Shown here: piece after piece, positions 13,903 through 24,236 of the stretch
How the letters are laid out: each line of letters starts with the position of its first letter
Numbering within the stretch: position 1 is the first letter of the stretch
NCBI GenBank assembly: GCA_021202465.1
Contig: JAJQCZ010000035.1
Location: 102,447 to 166,446 of the forward strand
Direction: 5' to 3'
DNA length: 64,000 bases
Source of the DNA: Lachnospiraceae bacterium
GTDB lineage: Bacteria > Bacillota > Clostridia > Lachnospirales > Lachnospiraceae
Program-made: the position numbers and the translations under genes
Notes under the pieces: generated by a model
Database searches by the model: none
What the model was told of the DNA's origin: nothing
What the model saw: the letters and a program-made list of their open reading frames with translations, nothing else

Positions 13903-15909
13903 ATGGACAATCAGGTTCACAATCAAATTGTGAGTTTTATATGGGGAATTGCTGATGATTGCCTGCGAGATGTGTATGTGCGCGGCAAGTATCGTGATGT
14001 TATTTTGCCGATGACAGTTATTCGGCGGCTGGATGCTATGCTGGAAGATACAAAATCGGCTGTCCTTGCCATGAAGAAACAGCTTGATGCTGCAAAGATT
14101 GACAATCAGTGGCCTGCACTTTGCAATACTGCCGGACAAGCTTTTTGTAATTCTTCACCCTTTCTGCTGAAGGATTTGACCAGCCGGTCTAAGGCACAGA
14201 CACTGAAAGCCGATTTTATCGCATACCTCGATGGTTTTTCTCCGAATGTCCAGGTAATACTGGACAAGTTTAAGTTCCGCAATCAGATCGATACGATGGT
14301 GGATGCGGATATTCTTGGGGCAGTTATTGAGAAGTTTACTTCTTCAGATATCAACCTGAGTCCGAATCCGATTTATAAAGATGCGGAAAAGACGATTCTC
14401 AAGCATCCCGGACTTGATAATCATGGTATGGGCACTGTTTTTGAAGAATTGATTCGTAAGTTCAACGAAGAAAATAACGAGGAAGCCGGAGAACACTGGA
14501 CGCCTCGTGATGTTGTCGAGCTTATGGCAGATCTTGTCTTCATTCCGATTGCCGATAAAATTAAAGATGCGTCCTATTCCTGCTATGGCGGAGCTTGTGG
14601 GACTGGTGGGATGCTCACCGTTTCGCAAGACAGACTTTTAACACTTGCGAAACAACGCGGAAAAGAGGTATCCATTCATCTCTTTGGACAGGAAATCAAT
14701 CCTGAGACTTATGCCATCTGTACGGCTGATATGCTCTTGAAAGGTGATGGCGAGGAAGCAGAGCATATTATGTATGGTTCTACACTGTCTGATGATCAGC
14801 ACGCTTCCAGGCAGTTTGATTTCATGTTGTCCAATCCGCCTTATGGTAAGAGCTGGAAAATTGATGCTGAAAAAATGGGTGGTAAAAAAGACATTTTGGA
14901 CACACGCTTCAACACATATCTTGAGGGTGGCGAAGAGATGGCAATGATTCCGAGAACCAGTGATGGCCAACTGCTTTTTTTATTGAATAACATTTCAAAG
15001 ATGAAAAAGGATACGGAACTTGGAAGCCGTATTGCTGAAGTACATAACGGCTCATCTCTGTTCACAGGTGACGCAGGAAGCGGAGAGAGCAACGCCAGAA
15101 GATACATGATTGAAAATGATCTTGTGGAAGCAATTATTGCTGTGCCAACCAATATGTTTTATAACACCGGTATTGGGACTTATATCTGGATTCTTTCCAA
15201 TAAAAAAGAAGATCGCCGCAAAGGAAAGATTCAGCTGATTGATGCCACGGCTATGAAATCGCCGCTCCGGAAGAATATGGGAAACAAGAACTGTGAATTT
15301 ACACCGGAGATTCGTAAGGAAATTCTGCGCATTTTTATGGATATGGAACAAAGTGAAGTCAGCATGGTATTTGATAATGCAGAATTCGGATACTGGTCAA
15401 TCACAGTGGAAAGACCGTTGCGGTTGCGTGTATATCCTGAAAAAGCAATTCCGGCTGACCTTTTAAAAAAGGCAGACGAGAAGGCTGTATATGAGAATGC
15501 GATAAAATCGTTGCCCAAGGACACACCGCTTGACGATTGGACGGCATTTGCAAAAGCTATAAAATTAAAGGCGGCCATTTTGAAGAAAGTGCGTCCATAT
15601 ATTACAGAAAAAGATCCTGCTGCAAAGCCAATCGAAGGTGAAGCAGATACGGAATTGCGTGATACAGAGATTGTTCCTTTTACTTATGATGGTGGTATTG
15701 ATGCCTTTATGAAAAATGAGGTGCTACCCTATTCGCCGGATGCCTGGGTAGATAAGAAGAAAACATCTATCGGTTATGAAGTCAGTTTCACGAAGTATTT
15801 TTATAAGCCGGTAGAGTTGCGTGAAATGAGCGATATTTTGGCGGAATTGAAGGAATTGGAAGAGCAGGCAAGTGGTATGATGGCGGAAATTGTGGAGGGA
15901 ATGCAATAA
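13903..15909 (+). CDS. hsdM: Type I restriction-modification methyltransferase subunit
   Basis: The 668-residue N6-adenine methyltransferase starts with the helical 'FIWGIADDCLRDVYVRGKYR' and 'DVILPMTVIRRLDAML' of HsdM. The SAM-binding motif 'GGACGTGGM' is near residue 228 and the catalytic 'SNPPYGKSW' near 310. The C-terminal part is long and helical, as expected for contact with HsdS. AGGAGG lies before ATG 13903 and the stop TAATG overlaps hsdS. It methylates host DNA at the site chosen by HsdS so that HsdR does not cut it. The whole operon appears intact. Confidence 0.95.
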   Translation: MDNQVHNQIVSFIWGIADDCLRDVYVRGKYRDVILPMTVIRRLDAMLEDTKSAVLAMKKQLDAAKIDNQWPALCNTAGQAFCNSSPFLLKDLTSRSKAQTLKADFIAYLDGFSPNVQVILDKFKFRNQIDTMVDADILGAVIEKFTSSDINLSPNPIYKDAEKTILKHPGLDNHGMGTVFEELIRKFNEENNEEAGEHWTPRDVVELMADLVFIPIADKIKDASYSCYGGACGTGGMLTVSQDRLLTLAKQRGKEVSIHLFGQEINPETYAICTADMLLKGDGEEAEHIMYGSTLSDDQHASRQFDFMLSNPPYGKSWKIDAEKMGGKKDILDTRFNTYLEGGEEMAMIPRTSDGQLLFLLNNISKMKKDTELGSRIAEVHNGSSLFTGDAGSGESNARRYMIENDLVEAIIAVPTNMFYNTGIGTYIWILSNKKEDRRKGKIQLIDATAMKSPLRKNMGNKNCEFTPEIRKEILRIFMDMEQSEVSMVFDNAEFGYWSITVERPLRLRVYPEKAIPADLLKKADEKAVYENAIKSLPKDTPLDDWTAFAKAIKLKAAILKKVRPYITEKDPAAKPIEGEADTELRDTEIVPFTYDGGIDAFMKNEVLPYSPDAWVDKKKTSIGYEVSFTKYFYKPVELREMSDILAELKELEEQASGMMAEIVEGMQ

Positions 15910-17306
15910 TGAAAAAGTATTCTTCATATATGCTTTCACATATGAAATGGAACAATACTCTGCCAGCACATTGGAATATACAGAGATTAAAGCTGGTGTT
16001 GCAAGAACGAAAAGAAAACAATTTTCCTATTAAAACGGATAACATTCTTTCTTTGACAAATACAAGGGGAGTTATACCATATGCTGAAAAGGGAAACATA
16101 GGTAATAAGTCAAAAGAGAATATTGAAGGATGTCATATTGCTCAAATTGATGATCTTGTAATTAATAGTATGAATGTAGTGATTGGTTCAGCAGGCGTTT
16201 CCAAGTATTTTGGTGCAATAAGTCCTGTATATTATGCTTTGTATCCTAGAAACGGCGAAAATATTCACTATTTTGAATATATATTTAAACTATCGACTTT
16301 TGAGGAAACACTGAAAGAATTGGGAAACGGTATTTTGGACATTAGAAAAAGAATACCAATGATAAAGCTTAATAATGTTGTTCTTCCTGTCCCTCCGCGT
16401 AAGGAGCAAGACCAGATTGTTCGGTTTTTGGATTGGAAAGTATCAGAAATAAACAGACTGATAAACATAAAGAAAAAAGAAATACTATTATTGAAAGAAA
16501 AAGAAAAGAATCTTATCAGTGAAGCTGTACTTCACGGCTTAAGAAAAACTAATTATAAATTGAGTGGAAATAAATGGCTTGGTGATATTCCTGACTCATG
16601 GGAAATTATTAAACTCGGAAATTTTTGCACCTTTCAAAATGGAATTAGTGAATCAGGTGATTTTTTTACGGCGGGAACTCCTTTTGTTAGTTACGGTGAT
16701 GTGTATCGGCATTTGGAACTCCCTAAAAGGGTGAAGGGCATGGCAAAATCCAATGAGCAACAGCAAAGAGTGTTTTCTGTAAAAAAAGGTGATATTTTAT
16801 TTACACGCACATCTGAAAATATAGAAGAAATAGGTATGGCTGCTGTATGCAAATATACCATCGAAAAAGCAGTTTTTTCAGGATTTATTATTAGGTGTCG
16901 TCCTAAGGAAGATGTTGTGGATACAGATTATATGAAATATTATCTCCAAATTCCGGCTATTCGTAATCATTTTTCTTCTATGATGAATATTGTCATTCGG
17001 GCTTCTTTAAGCCAGAATTTATTGAAGCAAATGCCGGTAGTGATACCGCCAATGCAGGAACAGAAAGAAATTGCTACATATTTAGAAAGCCAACATGCAA
17101 AACATATTTATCAGATAGAAATTTTGGAAAAGGAAATTAATGTTCTTAATGAATACAAAACTCGTCTGATCTTTGATACGGTTACTGGCCAGATTGACAT
17201 TCGCGACATTGATGTACCGGAATATGAATTTGTGGGAGAAAATTCTATCCCTGATTTTGACGGAGAAGAGATATCGGAAGAATCAGCTGACGAGGAGGTG
17301 TCCTGA
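15909..17306 (+). CDS. hsdS: Type I restriction-modification specificity subunit
   Basis: The 465-residue protein has two target-recognition domains. The first begins 'LPAHWNIQRLKLVLQERKEN' and ends at 'LPVPPRKEQDQIVRFLDWKV'. The second begins 'GDIPDSWEIIKLGNFC' and ends at 'VVIPPMQEQKEIATYLESQH'. Each is followed by a long helix ('INRLINIKKKEILLLKEKEK') forming the spacer that sets the gap in the bipartite DNA target. An acidic C-terminal tail is present. Start and stop overlap both neighbours (TAATG, TGATG). The recognised sequence cannot be read from the protein. Confidence 0.93.
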   Translation: MKKYSSYMLSHMKWNNTLPAHWNIQRLKLVLQERKENNFPIKTDNILSLTNTRGVIPYAEKGNIGNKSKENIEGCHIAQIDDLVINSMNVVIGSAGVSKYFGAISPVYYALYPRNGENIHYFEYIFKLSTFEETLKELGNGILDIRKRIPMIKLNNVVLPVPPRKEQDQIVRFLDWKVSEINRLINIKKKEILLLKEKEKNLISEAVLHGLRKTNYKLSGNKWLGDIPDSWEIIKLGNFCTFQNGISESGDFFTAGTPFVSYGDVYRHLELPKRVKGMAKSNEQQQRVFSVKKGDILFTRTSENIEEIGMAAVCKYTIEKAVFSGFIIRCRPKEDVVDTDYMKYYLQIPAIRNHFSSMMNIVIRASLSQNLLKQMPVVIPPMQEQKEIATYLESQHAKHIYQIEILEKEINVLNEYKTRLIFDTVTGQIDIRDIDVPEYEFVGENSIPDFDGEEISEESADEEVS

Positions 17307-18328
17307 TGCCTGATAACGAGAATACCAACCAGGGTGAAATTATTATTTACCAGACTGATGATGGTGATACGAAAATAGATGTCCGATTTGAGGATGAAAC
17401 GGTGTGGCTGACACAGCAACAGATGGCAGATTTATATCAATCTTCGCGAACAAACATCGTAGAACATATACAGCATATTTATGAGGAGGGTGAGTTGGAT
17501 GAAGCGGCAACCTGTCGGAAATTCCGACAGGTTCGGAAAGAAGGCACAAGGCAGGTATCTAGGGAAATACCATATTATAACCTCGACATGATTATTTCCC
17601 TCGGCTACCGCGTGAAGTCCAAAATTGCTACAAATTTCAGACGTTGGGCTACCGAACGTCTGAAAGAATACATGATTAAAGGCTTCACGATGGACGATGA
17701 ACGTCTGAAAAAGCTCGGCGGCGGGAATTATTGGAAAGAGCTTTTAGATCGGATTCGTGACATCCGCTCTTCCGAGAAGGTCATGTACAGACAGGTGCTT
17801 GATTTATATGCAACCAGCGTTGATTATGACCCCAAAAGCGCTGAATCAGTTGCCTTTTTCAAGATGGTACAGAATAAACTTCATTACGCTGCGCATGGGC
17901 ATACGGCGGCCGAGGTGATTTATGAGCGGGTAGATGCTGAAAAGCCATTTATGGGATTGACAACATTTTCGGGGGATTTCCCAACAGCGAAAGATATTGT
18001 AGTTGCCAAGAATTACCTGTCCGAAGAGGAACTCAAAATTCTGAATAATATTGTATCAGGATATTTTGACTTCGCGGAAATACAGGCGATGCGCCATAAG
18101 CCGATGTATATGAGTGATTACGTGGAGCATCTTGATAACGTTTTAAAAACAACGGGTGAGAAACTGTTGACAGGAGCAGGAAAAATCAGCCATAAGAAAG
18201 CCATAGAGAAAGCAAACGCAGAATATCAGAAGTATATTGTGCAGAATCTGTCTCCTGTAGAGGAAGCATATTTAGAAACAATAAAATCAGTTGAGAAAAC
18301 AGCGAAGAAGAAAACGAAGGAGGGGTGA
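17306..18328 (+). CDS. RhuM-family protein within the hsd operon
   Basis: The 340-residue protein has the RhuM signature: 'VRFEDETVWLTQQQMADLYQ', 'SSRTNIVEHIQHIY', 'YYNLDMIISLGYRVKS' and 'NFRRWATERLKEYMIKGFTM'. Its C-terminal half includes 'KLHYAAHGHTAAEVIYERVD' and 'EIQAMRHKPMYMSDY'. RhuM proteins are named for a Salmonella pathogenicity-island gene and are frequently carried between hsdS and hsdR; a Fic/Doc-like C-terminal fold has been suggested. The gene overlaps hsdS by 1 base and ends 3 bases before hsdR, so it is co-translated. Its role is unknown, perhaps an accessory effector or anti-toxicity factor. Confidence 0.85.
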   Translation: MPDNENTNQGEIIIYQTDDGDTKIDVRFEDETVWLTQQQMADLYQSSRTNIVEHIQHIYEEGELDEAATCRKFRQVRKEGTRQVSREIPYYNLDMIISLGYRVKSKIATNFRRWATERLKEYMIKGFTMDDERLKKLGGGNYWKELLDRIRDIRSSEKVMYRQVLDLYATSVDYDPKSAESVAFFKMVQNKLHYAAHGHTAAEVIYERVDAEKPFMGLTTFSGDFPTAKDIVVAKNYLSEEELKILNNIVSGYFDFAEIQAMRHKPMYMSDYVEHLDNVLKTTGEKLLTGAGKISHKKAIEKANAEYQKYIVQNLSPVEEAYLETIKSVEKTAKKKTKEG

Positions 18329-18331
18329 TCG

Positions 18332-21300
18332 ATGGCGTTTACGAATACCAAAGAAAACGGCCTTGAAACCTTAATCGTGAAATGGCTTGTAGAACAAAAT
18401 GGATACGAGGAAGGTAAGAATTCTGATTATAACAAGGAATTTGCTGTTGACGAAACACGATTACTTCGCTTCCTGCAGGATACACAGCCGCGGGAAATGG
18501 ATAAACTGGGAGTGTTTAAATCCGATACAAAGAAGCGCCAATTTATGAATCGCTTGTCGGGAGAAATTGCGAAACGCGGCATTATTGATGTTCTGCGAAA
18601 GGGAGTAAAAGTCTATCCGGCTGACCTTATCATGTTTTATCTGACGCCAACTGAAAATAATCAGCAGGCTAAAATCATGTATGAGAAGAATATATTCAGT
18701 GTGACCAGGCAACTGCGGTATTCACAGGATGCCGGAAAACTGGCACTGGATATTTGCCTGTTTATCAATGGCCTCCCAGTTATTACAATGGAACTTAAGA
18801 ACCAGCTTACGAAGCAGAATACAGAAAACGCTGTGCGACAGTATAAAGAAGACCGTGATCCTCGTGACATCCTCTTTTCCTTCAAACGCTGCATGGTTCA
18901 TTTCGCTGTAGATGATGCTACGGTTCAGTTTTGTACGAAACTTTCTGGAAAGGACAGCTGGTTTCTGCCGTTTAACAAGGGGTACAACGACGGCGCAGGT
19001 AATCCACCGAATCCTGACGGCCTCATGACAGATTACCTTTGGAAAGATATTCTCACTAAGAGAAAGCTGTCCAGAATCATCGAGAACTATGCACAGGTCA
19101 TCGAAGAAGTGGACGAGGATACCAGGAAGAAAACTGTTAAGCAGATATGGCCACGTTATCATCAGCTTGATTGTGTAGAAAAACTTCTTGCTGATGTAAA
19201 GGAGAATGGCGTCGGAAAGAGATATCTTACGCAGCATAGTGCAGGCAGTGGGAAGTCTAACACTATCGCATGGCTGGCTCACCAGCTGATTGGGCTTGAA
19301 CAAGATGGCCATCCTATGATTGATTCTGTCCTTGTTGTAACTGACCGGCGCATTCTGGATAAGCAGATCCGTAATACCATCAAACAGTTCATGCAGGTGA
19401 AAAATACTGTAACGTGGGCAGAGCATTCCGGTGATTTGCGGAAGGCAATACAGGATGGAAAGAGAATCATCATTACGACGATTGAGAAGTTTCCGCATAT
19501 CGTAGCGGAGATAGGTCAGGAACATAAGAACAGAAAGTTCGCTATTATTATTGATGAGGCACATTCAGGTCAGAGCGGACGCAACTCCGCGAATATGAAT
19601 CTGGCACTTTCCGGCCTTGCTACGGACGTTGACGCAGACAATGAAGACAGGATCAATGCCATGATGGAGGGGCGAAAACTGGTTCCTTCCGCCAGTTACT
19701 TTGCTTTCACAGCGACGCCGAAGAACAAGACAGAGGAAATGTTCGGTGTCGCTTATGAGGAGGATGGCAAGGTTAAGCATCGCCCGTTCCATGTTTATAC
19801 TATGAAGCAGGCTATTCAGGAGGGCTTCATTCTTGATGTACTGAAGAACTATACCACCATCGACAGCTGGTACAAAATCATGAAGACTGTTGAGGATGAT
19901 CCAATGTTCGATAAAAAGCGGGCGCAGAAGAAGCTGCGTGCTTTTGTCGAGGAAAATTCTGAGGTTGTTGCTAAAAAGGCGGCCATGATGGTGGAACATT
20001 TTCACGAGCAGATCATTGCAAAGAAGAAATTGGGCGGTAAGTCCCGGGCTATGGTGGTCACATCCAGTATTCCGAGGTGTATTGAATATTATTATGCCAT
20101 AAATAAATGTCTTTCTGAGCGACACAGTCCATATAAGACTATCGTGGCGTTTTCCGGTGAACATAAATATAACGGAAATGAACCGGCGTTGACATCGGCA
20201 TCTTTGAACGGTTTTTCTGACACTAAAATTCCGAAAGAGTTCAAGAAAGACCCCTACCGTATTTTAATAGTTGCCGATATGTTCCAGACAGGTTTTGACG
20301 AGCCGCTTTTGCAAACAATGTATGTAGATAAGCCGCTTTATGATATTGCTGCCGTTCAGACACTTTCCCGCTTGAACAGGGCTTGCCCCGGCAAAGATGA
20401 GGTCTATGTGCTGGACTTTGCAAATAAAACATCGGTCATTGAAGAGGCGTTTTCAAAATTCTATCGGACGACGATTTTATCCGGTGAAACCGATCCCAAT
20501 AAACTCTATGATCTGATTACGCTCATGGAAAGCTATCAGGTATACGATGATAGCGATATTGAAAAACTTGTGAAGTTGTTCTTAAGTGGAGCAGAACGCG
20601 ACAGGCTTGATCCGATTCTTGACGCTTGTACTGCTGTTTACAAACAGCTGGAACTGGATGATCAGATTAAGTTCAAGAGTGCAGCAAAGTCGTTTGTGCG
20701 TACATATGGTTTCCTTGGTTCGATTCTGCCATATGGAAATGTTGAATGGGAAAAACTGTCTATCTTCTTGAATCTGTTGATTCCGAAATTACCGTCGCCC
20801 CGTGACGATGATTTGTCAGAGGGGATACTTTCTACGATAGATTTGAATAGCTACCGTAATGAGGCTCAAGAAGCGATTTCTATCAAATTGGAAGACTCTG
20901 ATGCAGAAATCGCTCCGGTGCCGGCCGGTAAGGTTGGACATATCATCGAGCCGGAAATGGACTTGCTCTCTAAGATAATCATGGACTTCAATGATATGTT
21001 TGGAAACATCAACTGGAACGATGCTGACAATGTACAGCGGCAGATTCTTGCTATTCCGGAGATGGTATCCAAAGACAAGAAGTATCAGAATGCCATGAAG
21101 AATTCAGATGAACAGGAGGCGCGTACAGAAAGTGAACGGGCTTTGCAGCAAGTCATCTTTTCTATTATGGCAGATAATATGGAATTGTTTAAACAGTTCC
21201 AGGATAATCCATCTTTTAAAAAATGGCTCTCCGATTTGGTTTTCAATTTAACTTACAATCCGGAGGGAGAACCGTTTGTGGTGTCTGGTGAGGAAAAGAA

Positions 21301-21385
21301 ACAGAAAGCAGCGGTGTATGATTTTTCGCAGGAGGAAGTGTTGATGGTTGCGGAGGATATAGTACCATACGGGATTAAGAAGTAA
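18332..21385 (+). CDS. hsdR: Type I restriction endonuclease subunit
   Basis: The 1,017-residue motor and nuclease subunit has an N-terminal PD-(D/E)xK nuclease ('LALDICLFINGLPVITMELK', about residues 135-155). The helicase motor follows: Walker A 'HSAGSGKSNT' (about 300-309), DEAH box 'IIIDEAHSGQSG' (about 403-414), motif III 'FTATPK', and motif VI region 'VQTLSRLNRACPGKDEVYVL'. The C-terminal helical part contacts HsdM/S. GGAGGGG precedes ATG 18332. It cuts unmethylated DNA at a distance after ATP-driven translocation. The reading frame is unbroken. Confidence 0.95.
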   Translation: MAFTNTKENGLETLIVKWLVEQNGYEEGKNSDYNKEFAVDETRLLRFLQDTQPREMDKLGVFKSDTKKRQFMNRLSGEIAKRGIIDVLRKGVKVYPADLIMFYLTPTENNQQAKIMYEKNIFSVTRQLRYSQDAGKLALDICLFINGLPVITMELKNQLTKQNTENAVRQYKEDRDPRDILFSFKRCMVHFAVDDATVQFCTKLSGKDSWFLPFNKGYNDGAGNPPNPDGLMTDYLWKDILTKRKLSRIIENYAQVIEEVDEDTRKKTVKQIWPRYHQLDCVEKLLADVKENGVGKRYLTQHSAGSGKSNTIAWLAHQLIGLEQDGHPMIDSVLVVTDRRILDKQIRNTIKQFMQVKNTVTWAEHSGDLRKAIQDGKRIIITTIEKFPHIVAEIGQEHKNRKFAIIIDEAHSGQSGRNSANMNLALSGLATDVDADNEDRINAMMEGRKLVPSASYFAFTATPKNKTEEMFGVAYEEDGKVKHRPFHVYTMKQAIQEGFILDVLKNYTTIDSWYKIMKTVEDDPMFDKKRAQKKLRAFVEENSEVVAKKAAMMVEHFHEQIIAKKKLGGKSRAMVVTSSIPRCIEYYYAINKCLSERHSPYKTIVAFSGEHKYNGNEPALTSASLNGFSDTKIPKEFKKDPYRILIVADMFQTGFDEPLLQTMYVDKPLYDIAAVQTLSRLNRACPGKDEVYVLDFANKTSVIEEAFSKFYRTTILSGETDPNKLYDLITLMESYQVYDDSDIEKLVKLFLSGAERDRLDPILDACTAVYKQLELDDQIKFKSAAKSFVRTYGFLGSILPYGNVEWEKLSIFLNLLIPKLPSPRDDDLSEGILSTIDLNSYRNEAQEAISIKLEDSDAEIAPVPAGKVGHIIEPEMDLLSKIIMDFNDMFGNINWNDADNVQRQILAIPEMVSKDKKYQNAMKNSDEQEARTESERALQQVIFSIMADNMELFKQFQDNPSFKKWLSDLVFNLTYNPEGEPFVVSGEEKKQKAAVYDFSQEEVLMVAEDIVPYGIKK

Positions 21386-21458
21386 ATAAACTTAATGCAG
21401 TTGTATTCGGGAGAAGGACCTTAATTCCTTTCCAATAGCAGATTGTCAGGAGAACATA

Positions 21459-23024
21459 ATGTCGTCTATAATTAAGAAAATTCGATTAATTAACTTTAAA
21501 CGTTTCAAGAACTATACAATTTTTCCTAACGAGAGAATCAATATTCTTGTCGGGGATAATGAAGTTGGAAAAAGTAGTGTGCTAGAGGCTGTTGATTTAG
21601 TTGCCAATGGAAATGTCCGCAGAGTAGAATCCTATGGCTTAGATCGGTTGCTGAATATAGATGCGGTTAAAGAATTCAATAATGGGATAAGAAATTTTGA
21701 CAACTTACCAGATTTAAGAGTAGAACTCTATTTGCAAGGCAATTTTGACTTCAGCATGAATGGGAAGAATAACACAGATAAAATTAAATGTGATGGCATT
21801 CGACTTGTATGTTCTCCTAATGAAGACTATCGGACCGAAATTACAACTGTTTTAAATGAAAATCCGGGTTATTTCCCTTACGAGTATTATTCTATACGCT
21901 TCTCTACATTTGCTGATGAAGGGTACTCCGGGTACAAGAAAAAAATTCGGAGCGTTGTCATAGACAGTACGAATATGAATTCTGAATATGCTACAAACGA
22001 TTTTATTCATCGAATGTATATGCAATATACAGAAGCTGATATAAAAGAACGAGCTTCACATAACAGCCAGTATAGGCGAATGAGAAACAGTTTTTGTGCA
22101 GAGAGCCTTAAAACCCTTAACGAGCGTGTCCCTACAGAAAAGAATTATGCTTTTGGACTCAAAAGCGGGACATCTATGGAACTTGATGGCGATCTTATGA
22201 TTTACGAAAATGAAATCGGAATTGATAGTAAAGGAACTGGCAAACAGATATTTATAAAAACTGACTTTGCGTTAGAACATTCGGGAGACAATGTGGATGT
22301 AATTTTGATTGAAGAGCCAGAGAATCATTTAAGTCCGATTAATTTGCGTAAACTTGTTCAGCGTGTTGCAGAAACAAAGAATGGACAGCTTTTCATTACA
22401 ACACATAATAGCCTCATAAGTACAAGGCTTGAGTTAAACAATCTTTTAATAATGCGATTGTCTGGAGAAAGCCATCCAGTAGCTTTGCATGACCTTAGCG
22501 AGGATACTGCAAAATATTTCATGAAAACTCCGCCGGCAAGCATTGTAGAATTTGCATTATGCCGAAAGGCTATTTTAGTTGAGGGACCATCGGAGTATAT
22601 GTTACTTGACAAATTTTATAACCAGTGCACTTCTTGTTCACCGGAAAAAGATGATGTTCATATTATAGATGTCCGTGGGCTGAGTTTTAAACGGTATTTA
22701 GAAATTGCAAAATTAACAGGTAGCAGAATTGCTGTTTTGACAGATAATGATTCAGATGCACAAAAACACTGTGTGGAAAAATACAAGGACTTTAATGATA
22801 GTGACAATATTCAAATATTTTTCGAATCGGATAATTCGAAAAGAACCTTTGAAATTGTTCTCTATGGTGATAATAGAGTTCTTTGTGACGATCTGTTCAA
22901 TAATGATGCGGAAAAGTATATGCTGAATAACAAAACAGAGGCAGCATACACTTTATTAAATCAAGAACAGCCAATTACTACTCCGGAATATATTCAGAAG
23001 GCAATAAAATGGATAAGACAGTAA
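21459..23024 (+). CDS. OLD-family ATPase/TOPRIM nuclease, Gabija GajA-like
   Basis: The 521-residue protein combines an ABC-type ATPase with a TOPRIM nuclease. Walker A 'VGDNEVGKSS' is at 31-40, Walker B 'VILIEEPENHLSP' near 280, and the H-loop 'LFITTHNSLIS' follows. The TOPRIM part has 'AILVEGPSEYMLL' (catalytic Glu, near 370) and 'VLTDNDSDA' (DxD, near 425). This domain order is that of OLD nucleases and of GajA in Gabija anti-phage systems. A UvrD-like helicase gene overlaps its 3' end, as gajB follows gajA. It is slightly shorter than typical GajA. CAGGAG lies 8 bases before ATG 21459. Confidence 0.8.
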   Translation: MSSIIKKIRLINFKRFKNYTIFPNERINILVGDNEVGKSSVLEAVDLVANGNVRRVESYGLDRLLNIDAVKEFNNGIRNFDNLPDLRVELYLQGNFDFSMNGKNNTDKIKCDGIRLVCSPNEDYRTEITTVLNENPGYFPYEYYSIRFSTFADEGYSGYKKKIRSVVIDSTNMNSEYATNDFIHRMYMQYTEADIKERASHNSQYRRMRNSFCAESLKTLNERVPTEKNYAFGLKSGTSMELDGDLMIYENEIGIDSKGTGKQIFIKTDFALEHSGDNVDVILIEEPENHLSPINLRKLVQRVAETKNGQLFITTHNSLISTRLELNNLLIMRLSGESHPVALHDLSEDTAKYFMKTPPASIVEFALCRKAILVEGPSEYMLLDKFYNQCTSCSPEKDDVHIIDVRGLSFKRYLEIAKLTGSRIAVLTDNDSDAQKHCVEKYKDFNDSDNIQIFFESDNSKRTFEIVLYGDNRVLCDDLFNNDAEKYMLNNKTEAAYTLLNQEQPITTPEYIQKAIKWIRQ

Positions 23025-24023
23025 TTTTTGCAGTGGCGGGATCTGGGAAAACAACTCATATAGTTGATTCACTTTCGTCAGACAAGAGGACATTAATTGT
23101 TACCTATACGGTCAATAATTATAATAACCTGCTTGTAAAAATTATGGAAAAGTTTAATGGCAGTTGGCCGGACAATATTTTCATAATGAGATACTTTCAA
23201 TTTCTCTATAGCTTTTGCTATAAGCCATTTTTGGCAGACAGAGTCAAAGCAAAAGGAATTACTTTTGAAACAAACCCACAGCAGCGATTATCACAAAGCA
23301 AAGCTGCATATTACATGACATCGAACCGCTATTTATATAGTAATCGTCTGGCTCTTCTGGTTGGGAAAATGGGCGTTTTAAATGATATAAATGATCGTAT
23401 TAAAACATATTTTGACGAATTCATTATTGATGAAGTTCAAGATATAGCTGGTCGAGATTTTACTTTATTGGAAAGTCTGATGGAAACTCATGTAAATATG
23501 CTCTTTGTAGGAGATTTTTTTTCAACATACATTTGATACCAGTAGGGATGGGAATGTTAATAAAGGTCTATTTGACGATTTTCCTACATATGCCGCTAGG
23601 TTTTCGACAAAAGGATTTAATAGAGATACATCAACATTAAATAATAGTTGGCGGTGCAGTAAGAACATTTGTGAATATATATCCGATAACCTTGGTATAG
23701 ACATACATTCAAATCGAGGTGATGATGATAACACATCAATTGAATTTGTTTCTGACCTGCAAAGAGTCAAAGACATATTAGCTAATGAAAGTATAGTTAA
23801 ACTCCATTTGCAAAAGGGAGCCAGCTATGGCTTAACACATAAGAACTGGGGGGATACAAAGGGAGAGGATTGTTATAAAGATGTCTGCGTTATGCTCAAC
23901 AAGAGTACATATCAAAAATACACTAAAGGAAAACTCAAAGAACTTTCTCCGGTAACGCGGAATAAGTTATATGTAGCTTTAACTCGAGCACATGGTAATT
24001 GCTATTTGATTGAGGAGCGGTAA
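23009..24023 (+). pseudogene. UvrD-like helicase (Gabija GajB-like), frameshifted at a T8 tract
   Basis: The first frame (23009-23536) has Walker A 'AVAGSGKTT', motif II 'IIDEVQDIAGRD' and motif III 'LFVGDF', then stops after a run of eight T (23515-23522). Taking one T away gives a continuous frame to 24023 with 'FFQHTFDTSRDGNVNKGLFD', 'TLNNSWRCSKNICEYISDNL', 'GLTHKNWGDTKGEDCYKD' (motif V region) and 'NKLYVALTRAHGNCYL' (motif VI). The restored product would be about 337 residues, a compact superfamily 1 helicase. ATG 23009 overlaps the nuclease gene by 16 bases. The frame may be restored by slippage, be phase-variable, or be a sequencing error. Confidence 0.82.
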
Positions 24024-24054
24024 AAGGTAAAATAATCCAATATATGTCTATAAC

Positions 24055-24088
24055 AAGCCGCAGTGATTCAAAGTCCTGCGGCTTTTTT
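24055..24088 (+). terminator. Terminator after the Gabija-like pair
   Basis: AAGCCGCAG (24055-24063) pairs with CTGCGGCTT ending at 24084, followed by a T-run. It is a compact GC-rich hairpin, a standard intrinsic terminator. Confidence 0.85.
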
Positions 24089-24236
24089 GCGCCCATTTCC
24101 AACATCTGGAATTTTAGCAAACACCTGTGTCGCAGAGCAAAACGGCAAATCATTTTCACATCACAAACGAAATCGAATCTGTCCGATTTCACAATCCCGA
24201 AAAAAATATTAAAAATTTTAACGAGTACACTCCTTA

